Notes: a model not told the origin generated them from the letters alone. Positions 7,512 to 16,411 are shown, counted from the stretch's first letter. The stretch is DNA of 33,788 nucleotides from Candidatus Hydrogenedentota bacterium (GCA_020848835.1 JADLHJ010000038.1:1-33788); one strand, 5' to 3'. A program made the numbers and translations.

Positions 7512-9482
7512 ATGCAATTCCGGACACGAAGTAGTTTATTGGCATTCCTTACCACTTACTTTTCGCTGGTACCTGCTGCCCACGCGCACGCGCACATCCG
7601 CCAATCCATCGCCATCCCCATGCGCGATACGCCCCACACTTTGGCAGCGGACGTATACCTCCCCGCCGCGAGCGGTACCTGGCCCGTCGTGCTGATACAA
7701 ACGCCCTACAACAAGAACCTGCTCGCGCCGGTATTCACGCTCGAATTCAGCGACGACCCCCTGCTTGAAAGTCCCGACTACGCGTTCGTCGTGCTCGATT
7801 GGCGCGGATTCTTCGCGTCCGCAGGCGCGGCGTACTCCGGCAACCCTACGCGTGGGGAAGATGGCTACGACGCCGTGCAATGGATCGCCGCGCAAACGTG
7901 GTGTACAGGAAACGTCGGCACATGGGGCGCTTCAGCGCTCGGCAACGTACAGATGCAGACCGCAGCGGAGCACCCGCCCGCGCTGAAGGCCTGCGTGCCG
8001 ATCGTCTACCACTACGGCGAGACCTACGATCAGTACTACCCCGGCGGCGTGTACTACAAGAGCCGCAACGATTTCGTGCTGGGCACCTTCGGCGGCAGCG
8101 CGCTCGTGCGCAGCAATCACCACTACAACACACTCTGGCAGTTCGTCGAAAGCACTACCGGCGACTGGAGCGCCATCGATCTTCCCATGCTCCACGTCTC
8201 CGGCTGGTACGATCACGAAACCGGCATCACCATTCGCGAGATGCAGGGCGTGCAAACCAATGGTGGCCCAAACGCGCAGGGCAAACAGAAACTCATCATC
8301 GGACCATGGACGCACGGCGGCATTGGCGCGCTGGCCCAGGGCGAACTTGAATATCCCGCCGCGGAATTCTACTCGTCGCAAGCCGCACTCGATCTTTTCG
8401 ATCACTACCTGCGTGGATTGAACAACGGTTACACCAGCCGCTCGGACGTCGAATACTTCCGCATGAATGACGACCAGTGGATCGAATCGTCCGCATGGCC
8501 GCCCACGGGAACAACTTCACAGTTGTATTACCTACAGCCCGACGGCACGCTAGACAGCGCGGCGTCCGCGACACCCGGCGCGATCGCATACACCTCCGAC
8601 CCTAGCGACCCCGTTCCCACGGTCTTCGGCGCAACCATAAACTCCGCACTCGGCGAGCAAGGCCCCGGCGATCTCTCCGCAGTCGAAGCGCGGCCGGATG
8701 TCACAACCTTCACAACGCCCCCGCTCACCGCGCCGCTCACCTTCGACGGCCAACCCTCGGTACGGCTCTTCTTCGAATGCGATGCCGTGGACACCGACTT
8801 CGCCGTGCGCCTCACACACGTCTACCCCGACAGCCGCTCCATGCTCATCGTGGACGGCATCCATCGCGCGTCCCTGCGCAACGGTTTCGAGACGCGCGAA
8901 CCGCTCTCCGATGGTGTCGTCTACGAAGTCGAAGTTGACTTGCCGCCTGTCTCGATTACGATCCCCGCCGGCCACCGATTGCGCGTCCTGGTCGGCCCCT
9001 CAAACTACGACCGCTTCGATAAAAACATGCAGGACGGCTCGGACCTTTCCGACGAGTCCGGCGCCGTCGCGACGACCGCGCAAGTCACCCTGCACCTCAG
9101 CCAGACCCATCCATCGTCACTAACACTGCCCGTCGTTGCCCCGCCCGTAGATTCCGACGGCGACGGCCACCCCGATACCGCGGACGCTTTCCCCACCCGC
9201 CCGGACGAATGGGCCGACGTGGATAGCGACGGTCTCGGCGATAACTTTGAACAACTAATCATTAACCACAACCCATCCGACGCCATCGCTACCCTTAGCG
9301 ATGTCCTGCCCACCGCGGATTACGACAGCGACAGTTTCACGAACCTACAGGAATTCATCGACAGCACAGACCCAACCCAGCCTTCCCTGCCCGTTCCGGC
9401 CTCGCAGATGCTCGCCGCCTTCACGCTTGCTGTGCTAATCTCCCTTTCCGGACTGCGCACGATGCTTAAGGCATATTCGTAA
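7512..9482 (+). CDS. Exported CocE/NonD (S15-family) hydrolase with calcium-binding repeats and C-terminal anchor
   Basis: This 656-residue protein has a signal peptide (about 1-27, ending PAAHAHA). The alpha/beta-hydrolase catalytic residues of the X-Pro dipeptidyl-peptidase/CocE family are visible. The nucleophile is in GTWGASALG (Ser141), the acid in SGWYDHETG (Asp234) and the histidine in IGPWTHGG (His268). The C-terminal beta jelly-roll (PepX_C type) follows, with PAGHRLRVLVGPSNYDR. Next comes an Asp-rich DSDGDGHPDTADAFPTRPDE / DVDSDGLGDN stretch, like thrombospondin type-3 calcium repeats. The last 31 residues (LPVPAS, a hydrophobic helix, a short basic tail) resemble a CTERM-like surface-sorting anchor. 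The start was chosen at the ATG before the signal peptide, with AGGG 11 bases upstream. The substrate (ester or peptide) is unknown. Confidence 0.85.
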   Translation: MQFRTRSSLLAFLTTYFSLVPAAHAHAHIRQSIAIPMRDTPHTLAADVYLPAASGTWPVVLIQTPYNKNLLAPVFTLEFSDDPLLESPDYAFVVLDWRGFFASAGAAYSGNPTRGEDGYDAVQWIAAQTWCTGNVGTWGASALGNVQMQTAAEHPPALKACVPIVYHYGETYDQYYPGGVYYKSRNDFVLGTFGGSALVRSNHHYNTLWQFVESTTGDWSAIDLPMLHVSGWYDHETGITIREMQGVQTNGGPNAQGKQKLIIGPWTHGGIGALAQGELEYPAAEFYSSQAALDLFDHYLRGLNNGYTSRSDVEYFRMNDDQWIESSAWPPTGTTSQLYYLQPDGTLDSAASATPGAIAYTSDPSDPVPTVFGATINSALGEQGPGDLSAVEARPDVTTFTTPPLTAPLTFDGQPSVRLFFECDAVDTDFAVRLTHVYPDSRSMLIVDGIHRASLRNGFETREPLSDGVVYEVEVDLPPVSITIPAGHRLRVLVGPSNYDRFDKNMQDGSDLSDESGAVATTAQVTLHLSQTHPSSLTLPVVAPPVDSDGDGHPDTADAFPTRPDEWADVDSDGLGDNFEQLIINHNPSDAIATLSDVLPTADYDSDSFTNLQEFIDSTDPTQPSLPVPASQMLAAFTLAVLISLSGLRTMLKAYS

Positions 9483-9812
9483 TATTGGAATTATTAGAAC
9501 CAATTTTAACAACCAAACAGGGGTCGTTTCGCGTGGGTTGCCTCCTCTTCCTGCTCGCTCGCGCACCCTCGTCAAACATTTCACCTTTGTCTCCGAGATA
9601 CCGCTTACGCAGTCGGAGTACGCACCGCTGAACTGGAACGTGAGAGCGGAGTGCAACGCGGTGGGCTAGCTATTGAGAGTACCAACGCGCTCCAGGTGCA
9701 AAGCCCCCCTGCCAGCGAGTAGGCTATGGCCAGAGGGTGCGCGCGGAATCGTTGTCACACACAGCCGGCATCTAGAGCCGGGGCGCGCGCAATGTACACG
9801 GGGGAGTCGTTC
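9483..9812 (+). other. 330-base spacer before the DUF4838 gene
   Basis: No convincing gene is seen. An in-frame extension of the following ORF upstream to 9726 lacks a signal peptide and a good ribosome site, so it is treated as noncoding. A weak ATTGG/CCAAT stem followed by TTT at 9484-9507 just after the hydrolase stop could be a poor terminator. A CCGGC..GCCGG palindrome lies near 9770-9781. The GGGGAG at 9801-9806 is the ribosome site for the gene starting at 9813. Confidence 0.4.
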
Positions 9813-12107
9813 ATGGTTCGCATTGCAGTTTTTTTGTCGTGTTTGGTATTCGCCGTCGGTTGCGCAACAACAGGCAGCGCACCGCATGATTTATTTCTCG
9901 CGAAAGACGGCGTCGCGCAGGGCCGAATTATCGTTGGCGCGGACGCCCCGCCATCGACCAAGTACGCGGCCGAAGAGTTGAAGCGCTTTCTAGGCGAGAT
10001 ATCGGGCGGCACGTTCGAAATTGCCCCAGACACCGTTGCGCTGAAGCCTGGGGATATCGTCCTCGGATGCAATGCGCAGTTCGGCAAGGCGACCAAGCGC
10101 AAATCGCTCTACGCCTCGCTGGGCAACGAGTCCTATGTCATCGAGAATACCGGCCGGAACCTGCTTATCGCGGGTGGCGAACCGCGCGGGACTTTGTATG
10201 GCGTGTACGCTTTGCTTGAAGAGGACTATGGATGCCGGTGGTTTACCCCGGCCGTCAGCAAGATTCCAAAAACTCCCACGCTAAAAGCACCCTCTTCGAC
10301 ACGCAGCGTCACGCCAACCCTCGAGTACCGCGAACCCTTCGTGGCCGACTGCTTCGATGGCGATTGGGCCGCGCGCAATCGAATGAACAGCAGTTCCGCG
10401 CGCCTCGAAGAAAAACACGGCGGCAAGGTGACCTACTTCGGCTTTGTGCACACTTTCAACATGCTGCTGCCTCCCGAACAGTATTTCGATCAGCATCCTG
10501 AATATTTCTCGCTCGTCAGTGGAAAGCGCCTCAAGGAAAGGACGCAACTTTGCTGTACGAACGACGACGTGATCCGTATCGTTACGGAAGCGGTGCAAAA
10601 AAATATGCGCGAACACCCGGAAGCGACCGTGTTTTCCGTATCGCAGAATGATTGGTACAACTATTGCGAATGCGATAAATGCACGGCCCTCGCAGAAAGC
10701 GAAGGCACGCAACTCGCCCCCGTTCTCGCTCTGGTGAATCACGTCGCCAAATCCGTCGCCAAGGAATTTCCCGACAAACTGATAGACACGCTCGCCTACC
10801 AGTACACGCGCAAACCGCCAAAGACCATGCGCGCCGAACCCAACGTGATCATCCGCCTGTGCAGCATCGAATGTTGTTTTGCGCACTCGTTTGAAACCTG
10901 CGACAGCATGGAAAACGTCGCGTTCGAGCAGGACGTGATCGAATGGGGCAAGATCTGCAAACGTCTCTGGGTGTGGAACTACAACACCTCGTTCTCGAAC
11001 TACTTTATGCCCTATCCAAACCTGCGCGTCCGCAACAACAACATAGCGTTTTACGCGCGCAACAGCGTAAAGGGCATCTTTGAACAAGATGTCTACACGA
11101 CGCTGAACGGCGAACTCTCCGGTCTTAGCGGCTACCTCAACGCAAAGATGTTGTGGAACCCGGATTACGATGAAGACACGGCAATCAACGAGTTCCTGGA
11201 TTCCGTCTACGGAAAGGCCGCGCCGCTCATTCGCGAATACATCGATCTCATTCACAACCGCGTCGAAGCGGAAAACATTCACATGGATATCTGGATTGGT
11301 CCGCAGAACGAACTGCTCGATCACGGTGTGCTCGAACTCGCCGATCACATTTGGGACGCGGCGGAAGCGCGCGTTGCCGATCAGCCGGATGTGCTGGAGC
11401 GCGTGCGTGCCGCGCGGCTCGCGGTCGATTTCGCGATCATCGAGCGCGAACGCACGGAAGGCCTGAAAATCTACGAGATAGATCAAACGGCGCGGTCTCT
11501 GAAAGTGCGTCCCGAATTTGCCGCCCGAGTGAAACGGTTCTTCGAAGTAGCGGAACGCAACGGCGTCACAAACCTGCGCGAAAGCCAGGGCGACATCAAC
11601 CTCTACAAGAAAGAACTCGAAGCCTACACGGATTCCGTGAGCGGCCCAGTGCGCGACGCCGCAAAGAACGTCGGCAAGCTGGAGCCGGGTCTTTCGTACC
11701 GCCTGTATCACGGCGTATGGGAAGCACTGCCGGATTTCTCGTCATTAACGCCTGCCGCGGAAGGCGTCGCAACCGAAGTGGGCATGAGCTTCACGCAGCG
11801 GCGCGACGCGCTTGCGCTCGATTTCAGCGGTTACTTCTTTGCGCCGCAGGAAGGGGTCTACCTGTTTCATCTCCGGTCAAACGATGGAAGCAAACTTCAT
11901 CTCGACAACGAAGTGCTCATCGATAACGACGGATTGCACAAGATAACCGTCAAATCGGCGATTACTACGCTGAAGAAAGGCTATCACCCCATCCGTGTGT
12001 CGTACTTCGAAGCAGGCGGGCAGGAAGATCTGGGACTGTCCGTCGAAGGTCCCGGTTTCACCAAAACGCCCATCACGGCGTCGATGCTTTATCACGCTCC
12101 AAAATAG
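9813..12107 (+). CDS. DUF4838-type lipoprotein with C-terminal PA14-like domain
   Basis: This is a 764-residue lipoprotein. The signal peptide ends in FAVGC with Cys17 as the lipidation site. Residues about 40-160 resemble the alpha-glucuronidase-type N-terminal domain (KYAAEELKRFLGEISGG, then GEPRGTLYGVYALLEEDYGCRW). The central part fits DUF4838, a predicted glycosidase-like TIM barrel, with SVSQNDWYNYCECDKC (275-290) holding its typical Cys cluster. Another Cys-rich stretch, RLCSIECCFAHSFETC, follows. The last 130 residues look like a PA14 carbohydrate-binding beta-barrel (GYFFAPQEGVYLFHLRSNDG, then LKKGYHPIRVSYFE). The ATG has GGGGAG six bases upstream. It probably acts on a glycan at the outer face of the cell. 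The 3' end overlaps the convergent gene by 35 bases. Confidence 0.82.
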   Translation: MVRIAVFLSCLVFAVGCATTGSAPHDLFLAKDGVAQGRIIVGADAPPSTKYAAEELKRFLGEISGGTFEIAPDTVALKPGDIVLGCNAQFGKATKRKSLYASLGNESYVIENTGRNLLIAGGEPRGTLYGVYALLEEDYGCRWFTPAVSKIPKTPTLKAPSSTRSVTPTLEYREPFVADCFDGDWAARNRMNSSSARLEEKHGGKVTYFGFVHTFNMLLPPEQYFDQHPEYFSLVSGKRLKERTQLCCTNDDVIRIVTEAVQKNMREHPEATVFSVSQNDWYNYCECDKCTALAESEGTQLAPVLALVNHVAKSVAKEFPDKLIDTLAYQYTRKPPKTMRAEPNVIIRLCSIECCFAHSFETCDSMENVAFEQDVIEWGKICKRLWVWNYNTSFSNYFMPYPNLRVRNNNIAFYARNSVKGIFEQDVYTTLNGELSGLSGYLNAKMLWNPDYDEDTAINEFLDSVYGKAAPLIREYIDLIHNRVEAENIHMDIWIGPQNELLDHGVLELADHIWDAAEARVADQPDVLERVRAARLAVDFAIIERERTEGLKIYEIDQTARSLKVRPEFAARVKRFFEVAERNGVTNLRESQGDINLYKKELEAYTDSVSGPVRDAAKNVGKLEPGLSYRLYHGVWEALPDFSSLTPAAEGVATEVGMSFTQRRDALALDFSGYFFAPQEGVYLFHLRSNDGSKLHLDNEVLIDNDGLHKITVKSAITTLKKGYHPIRVSYFEAGGQEDLGLSVEGPGFTKTPITASMLYHAPK

Positions 12108-13770
12108 TCTCGCTCGATGGGGCGATTTCATAAATCGCAACATCTTCATTTGAGAATACCTGCGTGGCGCGGGCGACCTTGCGAAAGTAGGCAGGGCCTT
12201 CCGCGTCACGCGCGTTTCCGACGAAGATATAGCGTGGCCGAATCTCTTCGATGAATTCTTGCGCCCTGCCGCGCGGCAGGTCGCCTTGCACGAAGCGCTC
12301 GAATCGTTTGTCCAGCGATTTTACGTCGGGCGTAAGCGCCCAATGTCCTAGCGCGGCACGGACGGGCATTAGAAAGGAAATCCGGCTGCCAAAATTTTCC
12401 GACGAAAGCACCAGATCGTCTGGCTTTACGTGCTCACGAAGCCAGGCCATCGCCTCGGCGTCGGCCGTGCGCAGAAAATTGCGCGAGATGATCGAGCCGA
12501 GGTTCGCGTTCCACGTCACGTAAAGCGCGCTGCCGAAAGCGTTCACGATGAGAAACGCAGCAAGCGCGACGAGCTGCTTCGATTGTATCAGGCGCAGCTT
12601 CTCTGCGGCGACCGGTAACATCCCAACTCCGATTAAAATGAGCGGAGCAAGGATTGGAATTCCCACTTGCGGCGAAAACGAAAATATCTTCGTCCCAAGA
12701 AACTTCAAGTGGTTTCCATGGAACAACCCAAAAATGACGACCGCCATTACGACGAAAAACCGTTCAGCCGGTGTAACGAATGGGTCTCGTTTCGACCGCA
12801 ATAGTCGCCAGACAAATAGAATGCCCGCCAAGCCAAGCCCCAGCGTATACCAGAAGATGGAAGTAGGCGGCTGGTTGCCTTGGCTTGCCCAGTACTTGAA
12901 TACGGGATGAACGGAGAAGATGTAGTAGTAGTAGCCAAACTGGGGCAGCGTCGTCACTGCCGGAAGCAGGCGCATAGCCGCAACGCGCGGCGGCATGTTC
13001 CAGGTGCGGCACAACTCGAATGCGACAAAGGCCGGCAGCACCGCGCATATGGTGATCAAATCATAGGGCCGCATCAATCCCTGAATGTTTGCCACGACGG
13101 CAGCCGCAACGTACCATCTCGCGCGTTTCGTCTGCTCGCCACGGATATACAGCGTGACGAACAACAAAAATATACCGTGCGGCAGGCTGTAGTGAGGGTT
13201 CTTTAAGACCTGCGCAAAGGGGTGAATCGCCGTTATGAGATCGATTGCAGGATTGCGCAGTCCGAAGGAATCGCGTGTATCAACAAGTCCGACGGCCCCC
13301 AGGATCGCGAGCACCCACCCAAACCCGCCGCCAAACGCGAACATCAGCATCGCCGTTACGCGCTGCCACGTCTTCGGCAATACCGTGACCGCGAGCAACG
13401 CAAATCCGAGTATCATTACAATCGCACCCGAGAACCTCCACGCCTTGAAGGTAAATTGGGGTGTCCATTCAAAAAGACCCATGCACTTTCCCACAACCAG
13501 CCACTGCAAATTGAAGAACGCACGGTCGCAGTCCAGGTGCGTCATGTTGTTTCGGAACAGCCAATGCCCCTGCGCTGCCTGATGGATGAAGGAGTAGTAA
13601 CTGCTGATGTCCATCCCCAGCGACACGAGCCCCAAAAACTCGTAGCCCGGTAGCGTCTTTGCCGCGACGATTGCGTATGAAATCTCAGTCACTGCAAAGA
13701 CAACGACACCCAAGCCCAAAGCAAGCAGAAAGGTTGGGACTACGCGGGATCGATGTGGACTTGAGGTCAA
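12073..13770 (-). CDS. Multi-pass membrane protein, GT-C glycosyltransferase-like
   Basis: This 565-residue protein has about ten or more hydrophobic segments and a soluble C-terminal domain of about 130 residues. The first external loop carries GMDISSYYSFIHQAAQGHW, with Asp54 in the position typical of a GT-C catalytic acid, followed by an H-x-D-C-D-R motif. The tail has AMAWLREHVKPDDLVLSS and GHWALTPDVKSLDKR, as seen in predicted lipid-linked-sugar-dependent membrane glycosyltransferases. The start is a TTG preceded by GGGGG; no better start lies near. It converges on the DUF4838 gene and overlaps it by 35 bases at the stop end. The donor and acceptor are unknown. Confidence 0.7.
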   Translation of the reverse strand: MTSSPHRSRVVPTFLLALGLGVVVFAVTEISYAIVAAKTLPGYEFLGLVSLGMDISSYYSFIHQAAQGHWLFRNNMTHLDCDRAFFNLQWLVVGKCMGLFEWTPQFTFKAWRFSGAIVMILGFALLAVTVLPKTWQRVTAMLMFAFGGGFGWVLAILGAVGLVDTRDSFGLRNPAIDLITAIHPFAQVLKNPHYSLPHGIFLLFVTLYIRGEQTKRARWYVAAAVVANIQGLMRPYDLITICAVLPAFVAFELCRTWNMPPRVAAMRLLPAVTTLPQFGYYYYIFSVHPVFKYWASQGNQPPTSIFWYTLGLGLAGILFVWRLLRSKRDPFVTPAERFFVVMAVVIFGLFHGNHLKFLGTKIFSFSPQVGIPILAPLILIGVGMLPVAAEKLRLIQSKQLVALAAFLIVNAFGSALYVTWNANLGSIISRNFLRTADAEAMAWLREHVKPDDLVLSSENFGSRISFLMPVRAALGHWALTPDVKSLDKRFERFVQGDLPRGRAQEFIEEIRPRYIFVGNARDAEGPAYFRKVARATQVFSNEDVAIYEIAPSSETILERDKASTP

Positions 13771-13853
13771 GGTACCCCCGAGGCGGCGGCTGTTAAAGCA
13801 GTTTGAACGTTGGTCAAAAGACTTGGGAGCTTAGCGGCGTACTGGGACTGGGA

Positions 13854-14045
13854 TCAAGCGCGTGCCGGGCGTATCAACAGCCAAATGATGAGGCCGACCG
13901 GCCAAACGAGGAGCAGGACAAGCAGGGCCACAAGGCACCCGGATTTTCCCCGGCGCTGCGCGTCCGCGAACGCCCAAATCACAGATCCGATGTAGATCAC
14001 GAAAATGATGAGGGAAAATAGAAGTCCCAAGGTGCCCGTTATCAT
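13854..14045 (-). CDS. Small membrane protein with two hydrophobic helices
   Basis: The product has 63 residues. The first helix spans about residues 3-24 (GLLFSLIIFVIYIGSVIW). A short polar loop, AFADAQRRGKSGC, comes next, then a second helix (LVALLVLLLVWPVGLIIWLL) and a short basic end. The W-A-x-x-D-A-x-x-R-G-K turn followed by a P-x-G-hydrophobic helix is common in tiny bacterial membrane proteins of unknown function. The ATG has GGGGA about eight bases upstream. It lies upstream of the GT-C-like gene on the same strand, with 83 bases between. A role cannot be assigned. Confidence 0.75.
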   Translation of the reverse strand: MITGTLGLLFSLIIFVIYIGSVIWAFADAQRRGKSGCLVALLVLLLVWPVGLIIWLLIRPARA

Positions 14046-14135
14046 GGCTTAATCCCCGCTATTTCAACTACTTGCGCCGGAACTCACGAATACTATGACA
14101 CCGCCCGCCACAAATCCGCAAGCCCCCGAAGGTGC

Positions 14136-14163
14136 TAAAGTCGCGTCCCAGAACTGCCGATAA
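14136..14163 (+). promoter_or_regulatory. Sigma-28 (FliA)-like promoter upstream of the FlgM-like gene
   Basis: TAAA at 14136-14139 is followed after 16 bases by GCCGATAA at 14156-14163. The enterobacterial sigma-28 consensus is TAAA-N15-GCCGATAA, so the -10 box is exact and the spacing is one base longer. The site is about 50 bases upstream of the start codon of a FlgM-like protein, a gene class often transcribed by sigma-28. The match is striking but rests on one site. Confidence 0.55.
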
Positions 14164-14212
14164 ATCGCGTAGGCAAGGATGCCGAAGGCGATCGAGCTAC
14201 GGAGAGCAGGTT

Positions 14213-14506
14213 ATGGCTGGTATACAGGGCATAGTGGGGCTTACACCCCCGGTCGGGAATGGTCCCGTCGGCGAACGCCCGAACAAGCGTGCCGAGGTCC
14301 GGAAGGATTCGGGCCAGCTCGACCACGTATCCATCAGTCCCGAAGCGAAGGGAAAGGCTGAAGCAGCGCGGCTGGCATCGGCGGCGGCGGACGAAATCCG
14401 CCAGAAGAACGTCGAAGAAGCGCGCAAGAACCTCGAGCAGGGCCTCTACAAACTGCAATCGGTGGTAGAACTCGTCGCCTCGCGGATTAGCCCCTTCTTG
14501 GCGTAA
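14213..14506 (+). CDS. FlgM-like protein (putative anti-sigma-28 factor)
   Basis: This 97-residue protein begins MAGIQGIVGLTPPVG, has a disordered polar first half, and then LDHVSISPEAKGKAEAARL. It ends in a helical RQKNVEEARKNLEQGLYKLQ followed by a hydrophobic stretch. The order (a D-x-V-x-I-S-x-E-A-K box, then R-x-x-x-V-x-x-x-R-x-x-x-x-x-G-x-Y-K) resembles FlgM, which binds the flagellar sigma factor FliA. The ATG is chosen over an upstream in-frame start because GGAG precedes it. The sigma-28-like promoter upstream supports the call. No flagellar gene is in the window, so the link to motility is inferred, and a generic small helical protein remains possible. Confidence 0.5.
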   Translation: MAGIQGIVGLTPPVGNGPVGERPNKRAEVRKDSGQLDHVSISPEAKGKAEAARLASAAADEIRQKNVEEARKNLEQGLYKLQSVVELVASRISPFLA

Positions 14507-14554
14507 TTAGGATGCAAACGGTGGCCCGCCACCTTTGCTTCGATCTTATTTTCC

Positions 14555-14642
14555 TGCTCGTGCTCCTGCTCGTCATCGTAATCGCGTTGATCGTTACTCG
14601 ATCTTCGATAATCGATTACGATGACGAGCAGAAGCACGAGCA
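14555..14642. repeat. 30-bp near-perfect inverted repeat between convergent genes
   Basis: The left arm at 14555-14584 and the right arm at 14613-14642 are reverse complements over 30 bases with a single mismatch. They enclose a 28-base loop that itself holds GATCG-TTACT-CGATC. The arms are made of short words (GCTCGT, CTGCTC, ATCGTAATCG), suggesting an expanded simple sequence. It lies between the stop codons of the FlgM-like gene (plus) and dut (minus), so it could end both transcripts, though no long T tract follows either side. Confidence 0.85.
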
Positions 14643-14670
14643 CGTTGATTAACTGCGGGGATGATTTGTT

Positions 14671-15126
14671 TTACTGCCGGCCCGTGTGGCCGAACCCGCC
14701 CTCGCCCCGCACTGTCTCGTCCAACGACTCGCACACTTCCCACTCCGCTTTGGTCACCGGCGCAATGATCATCTGCGCGATGCGGTCCCCACGCCGAATG
14801 ACCACAGCCTCTTGACCGAGATTAATCATGATGATGCCAATCTCTCCGCGGTAGTCGGCATCGATCGTGCCGGGCGTGTTGGGTAGGGAAATGCCATGCT
14901 TCAGCGCGAGCCCGCTGCGCGGACGTATCTGCGCCTCGTAACCCTCCGGCAACGCGATACGCAATCCCGTGGGTACAAGCGTGCGTGCGCCGGGTTCCAG
15001 CGTCACAGGTTCCTTCACCGCAGCGCGCAAATCCATTCCCGCGGCGTGTTCTGTCTCATAACTCGGCAGGGGCAAATCGTCGCACGAAGCGTCTTTCGTG
15101 ATGCGAACGCCTATTGTCCCGCTCAC
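14671..15126 (-). CDS. dut: Deoxyuridine 5'-triphosphate nucleotidohydrolase (dUTPase)
   Basis: The enzyme hydrolyses dUTP to dUMP and pyrophosphate, keeping uracil out of DNA. All five trimeric-dUTPase motifs are present in the 151-residue form: AGMDLRA (29-35), PRSGLA (69-74), [10 protein letters not shown] (86-95), RRGDRIAQ (111-118) and [11 protein letters not shown] (140-150). The GTG at 15126 overlaps the stop of the M16 peptidase gene (GTGA), giving translational coupling. This explains the lack of a clear Shine-Dalgarno. A longer in-frame ORF to 15183 would read back into the peptidase gene and adds residues foreign to the family. Confidence 0.96.
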   Translation of the reverse strand: MSGTIGVRITKDASCDDLPLPSYETEHAAGMDLRAAVKEPVTLEPGARTLVPTGLRIALPEGYEAQIRPRSGLALKHGISLPNTPGTIDADYRGEIGIIMINLGQEAVVIRRGDRIAQMIIAPVTKAEWEVCESLDETVRGEGGFGHTGRQ

Positions 15127-16394
15127 AGTGGTACGCTTTCGAGGGTTGTCCCGTTCTTCGGGCCAAGCACCACCAGTGCGCATTGATCAGCCGTGTAGCG
15201 GTCCTGCGCGAGTTGTTGGATCTGTTCGGCGGTGACGCCTTCAATCCCCGCGATGATCTCGTCCACCGGCAGAATGCGGTTGTGATACATGTACGATTTC
15301 GCCATGCGCGTCATGCGGTTAAAGGTGCTCTCCAAGGTCATCAGCACGCTGCCCTTCAATTGCTCGCGGTTCAGTTCGAGTTCTTGCGCGGGCAACGGTT
15401 CTTCGCGCAGCTTGCGGATCTCACCAAACGAAAGATCCACCGTCTTCTGCAAATTCTCCGGCGCTATCGCCGCATACACGCCCATCATACCGGCGCGCCA
15501 ATAGCTTGAGTGATAGCCATAGATCGAATACGCCAAACCTTCCTGTTCGCGAATCGTTTCAAACAGGCGCGACGTCGATCCGCCACCAAGTGCGTTCGAT
15601 AGCATGTTATAGGTAAAGCGGCGTTCGTCGTGAATACCTGGCCCTGGAAATGCGAATGCAAGATGGTCCTGCGAAATATCGTTGTCGATCTGCTGAACGC
15701 CCGCTGTAAAGGTCGGCACGCTCTCCGGCTGCTTCACATTACCTGGTGCAAGCGTCGAAAACTCTTCTTGAATCTGCGCGAGTACGACCGCTTCGTCAAA
15801 ACATCCCGCCACCGACACGATCAAATTGTCCGGCCGATACCAATGCTGAAAATATCCGCGCACGTCCTCCGGTGTCATCGCCGTCATCGTCTCTTTCGAT
15901 CCGGCGATCGGCGTGCCCAACGGATGGTTCGGCCAGTAATTGCGCGTGAGCAGATCGTGCACGTGTTCTTCCGGCACATCGTCCATGCTCGCGATCTCTT
16001 CGAGAATCACGTTGCGTTCCTTCTCGAAATCGAAGAACTGAGAGTCCTTCACAATATCGCCGAGTATCTCTATCGCCGTGCCAACGTGTTCACCCAGCAT
16101 CTTCGCGTATAAACACGTGTAGTCGCGCGAGGTAAAGGCGTTCAGATGTCCGCCTTTCGACTCGATAGCCTCCATCAACTGCCGCGCCGTGCGTTTGCTG
16201 GTGCCTTTGAAAAAGAGATGTTCAAGGAAGTGCGACACGCCCGCCTGCTCGGGGCGCTCGTTGGCGGAGCCCGTCGCGATCCACACGCCCGCTGCTGCGG
16301 TACGCAAATACGGCAACGGCTCAAGAAGAACGGTGAGACCATTATCGAGTTTGTGTATGGAAGAGGTGTCAACGGCTATGGAAGGCAACGACAT
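15123..16394 (-). CDS. M16-family zinc peptidase (processing-peptidase-like)
   Basis: This is a 423-residue one-unit M16B peptidase. The inverted zinc motif HFLEH (55-59) is followed by [10 protein letters not shown], and the distal zinc-ligand glutamate is in LEEIASMDD (about 132). The C-terminal half has [20 protein letters not shown], the substrate-binding segment of active members. Family enzymes degrade or trim peptides, including presequences and signal peptides. The ATG has GAGG about eight bases upstream. The order pnp - M16 peptidase - dut is common in several bacterial phyla, and dut is translationally coupled to it. The upstream spacer is filled by a palindromic repeat and a strong hairpin. 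Confidence 0.95.
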   Translation of the reverse strand: MSLPSIAVDTSSIHKLDNGLTVLLEPLPYLRTAAAGVWIATGSANERPEQAGVSHFLEHLFFKGTSKRTARQLMEAIESKGGHLNAFTSRDYTCLYAKMLGEHVGTAIEILGDIVKDSQFFDFEKERNVILEEIASMDDVPEEHVHDLLTRNYWPNHPLGTPIAGSKETMTAMTPEDVRGYFQHWYRPDNLIVSVAGCFDEAVVLAQIQEEFSTLAPGNVKQPESVPTFTAGVQQIDNDISQDHLAFAFPGPGIHDERRFTYNMLSNALGGGSTSRLFETIREQEGLAYSIYGYHSSYWRAGMMGVYAAIAPENLQKTVDLSFGEIRKLREEPLPAQELELNREQLKGSVLMTLESTFNRMTRMAKSYMYHNRILPVDEIIAGIEGVTAEQIQQLAQDRYTADQCALVVLGPKNGTTLESVPL

Positions 16395-16411
16395 TTTTGA
16401 TCCTCAAATCG

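Noticed and set aside
10281..11711. A 476-codon minus-strand ORF opposite the DUF4838 gene
   Set aside because: It lies entirely antisense to a protein with a lipobox, good ribosome site and recognisable domains; it has a Phe/Val/Arg-rich shadow composition.
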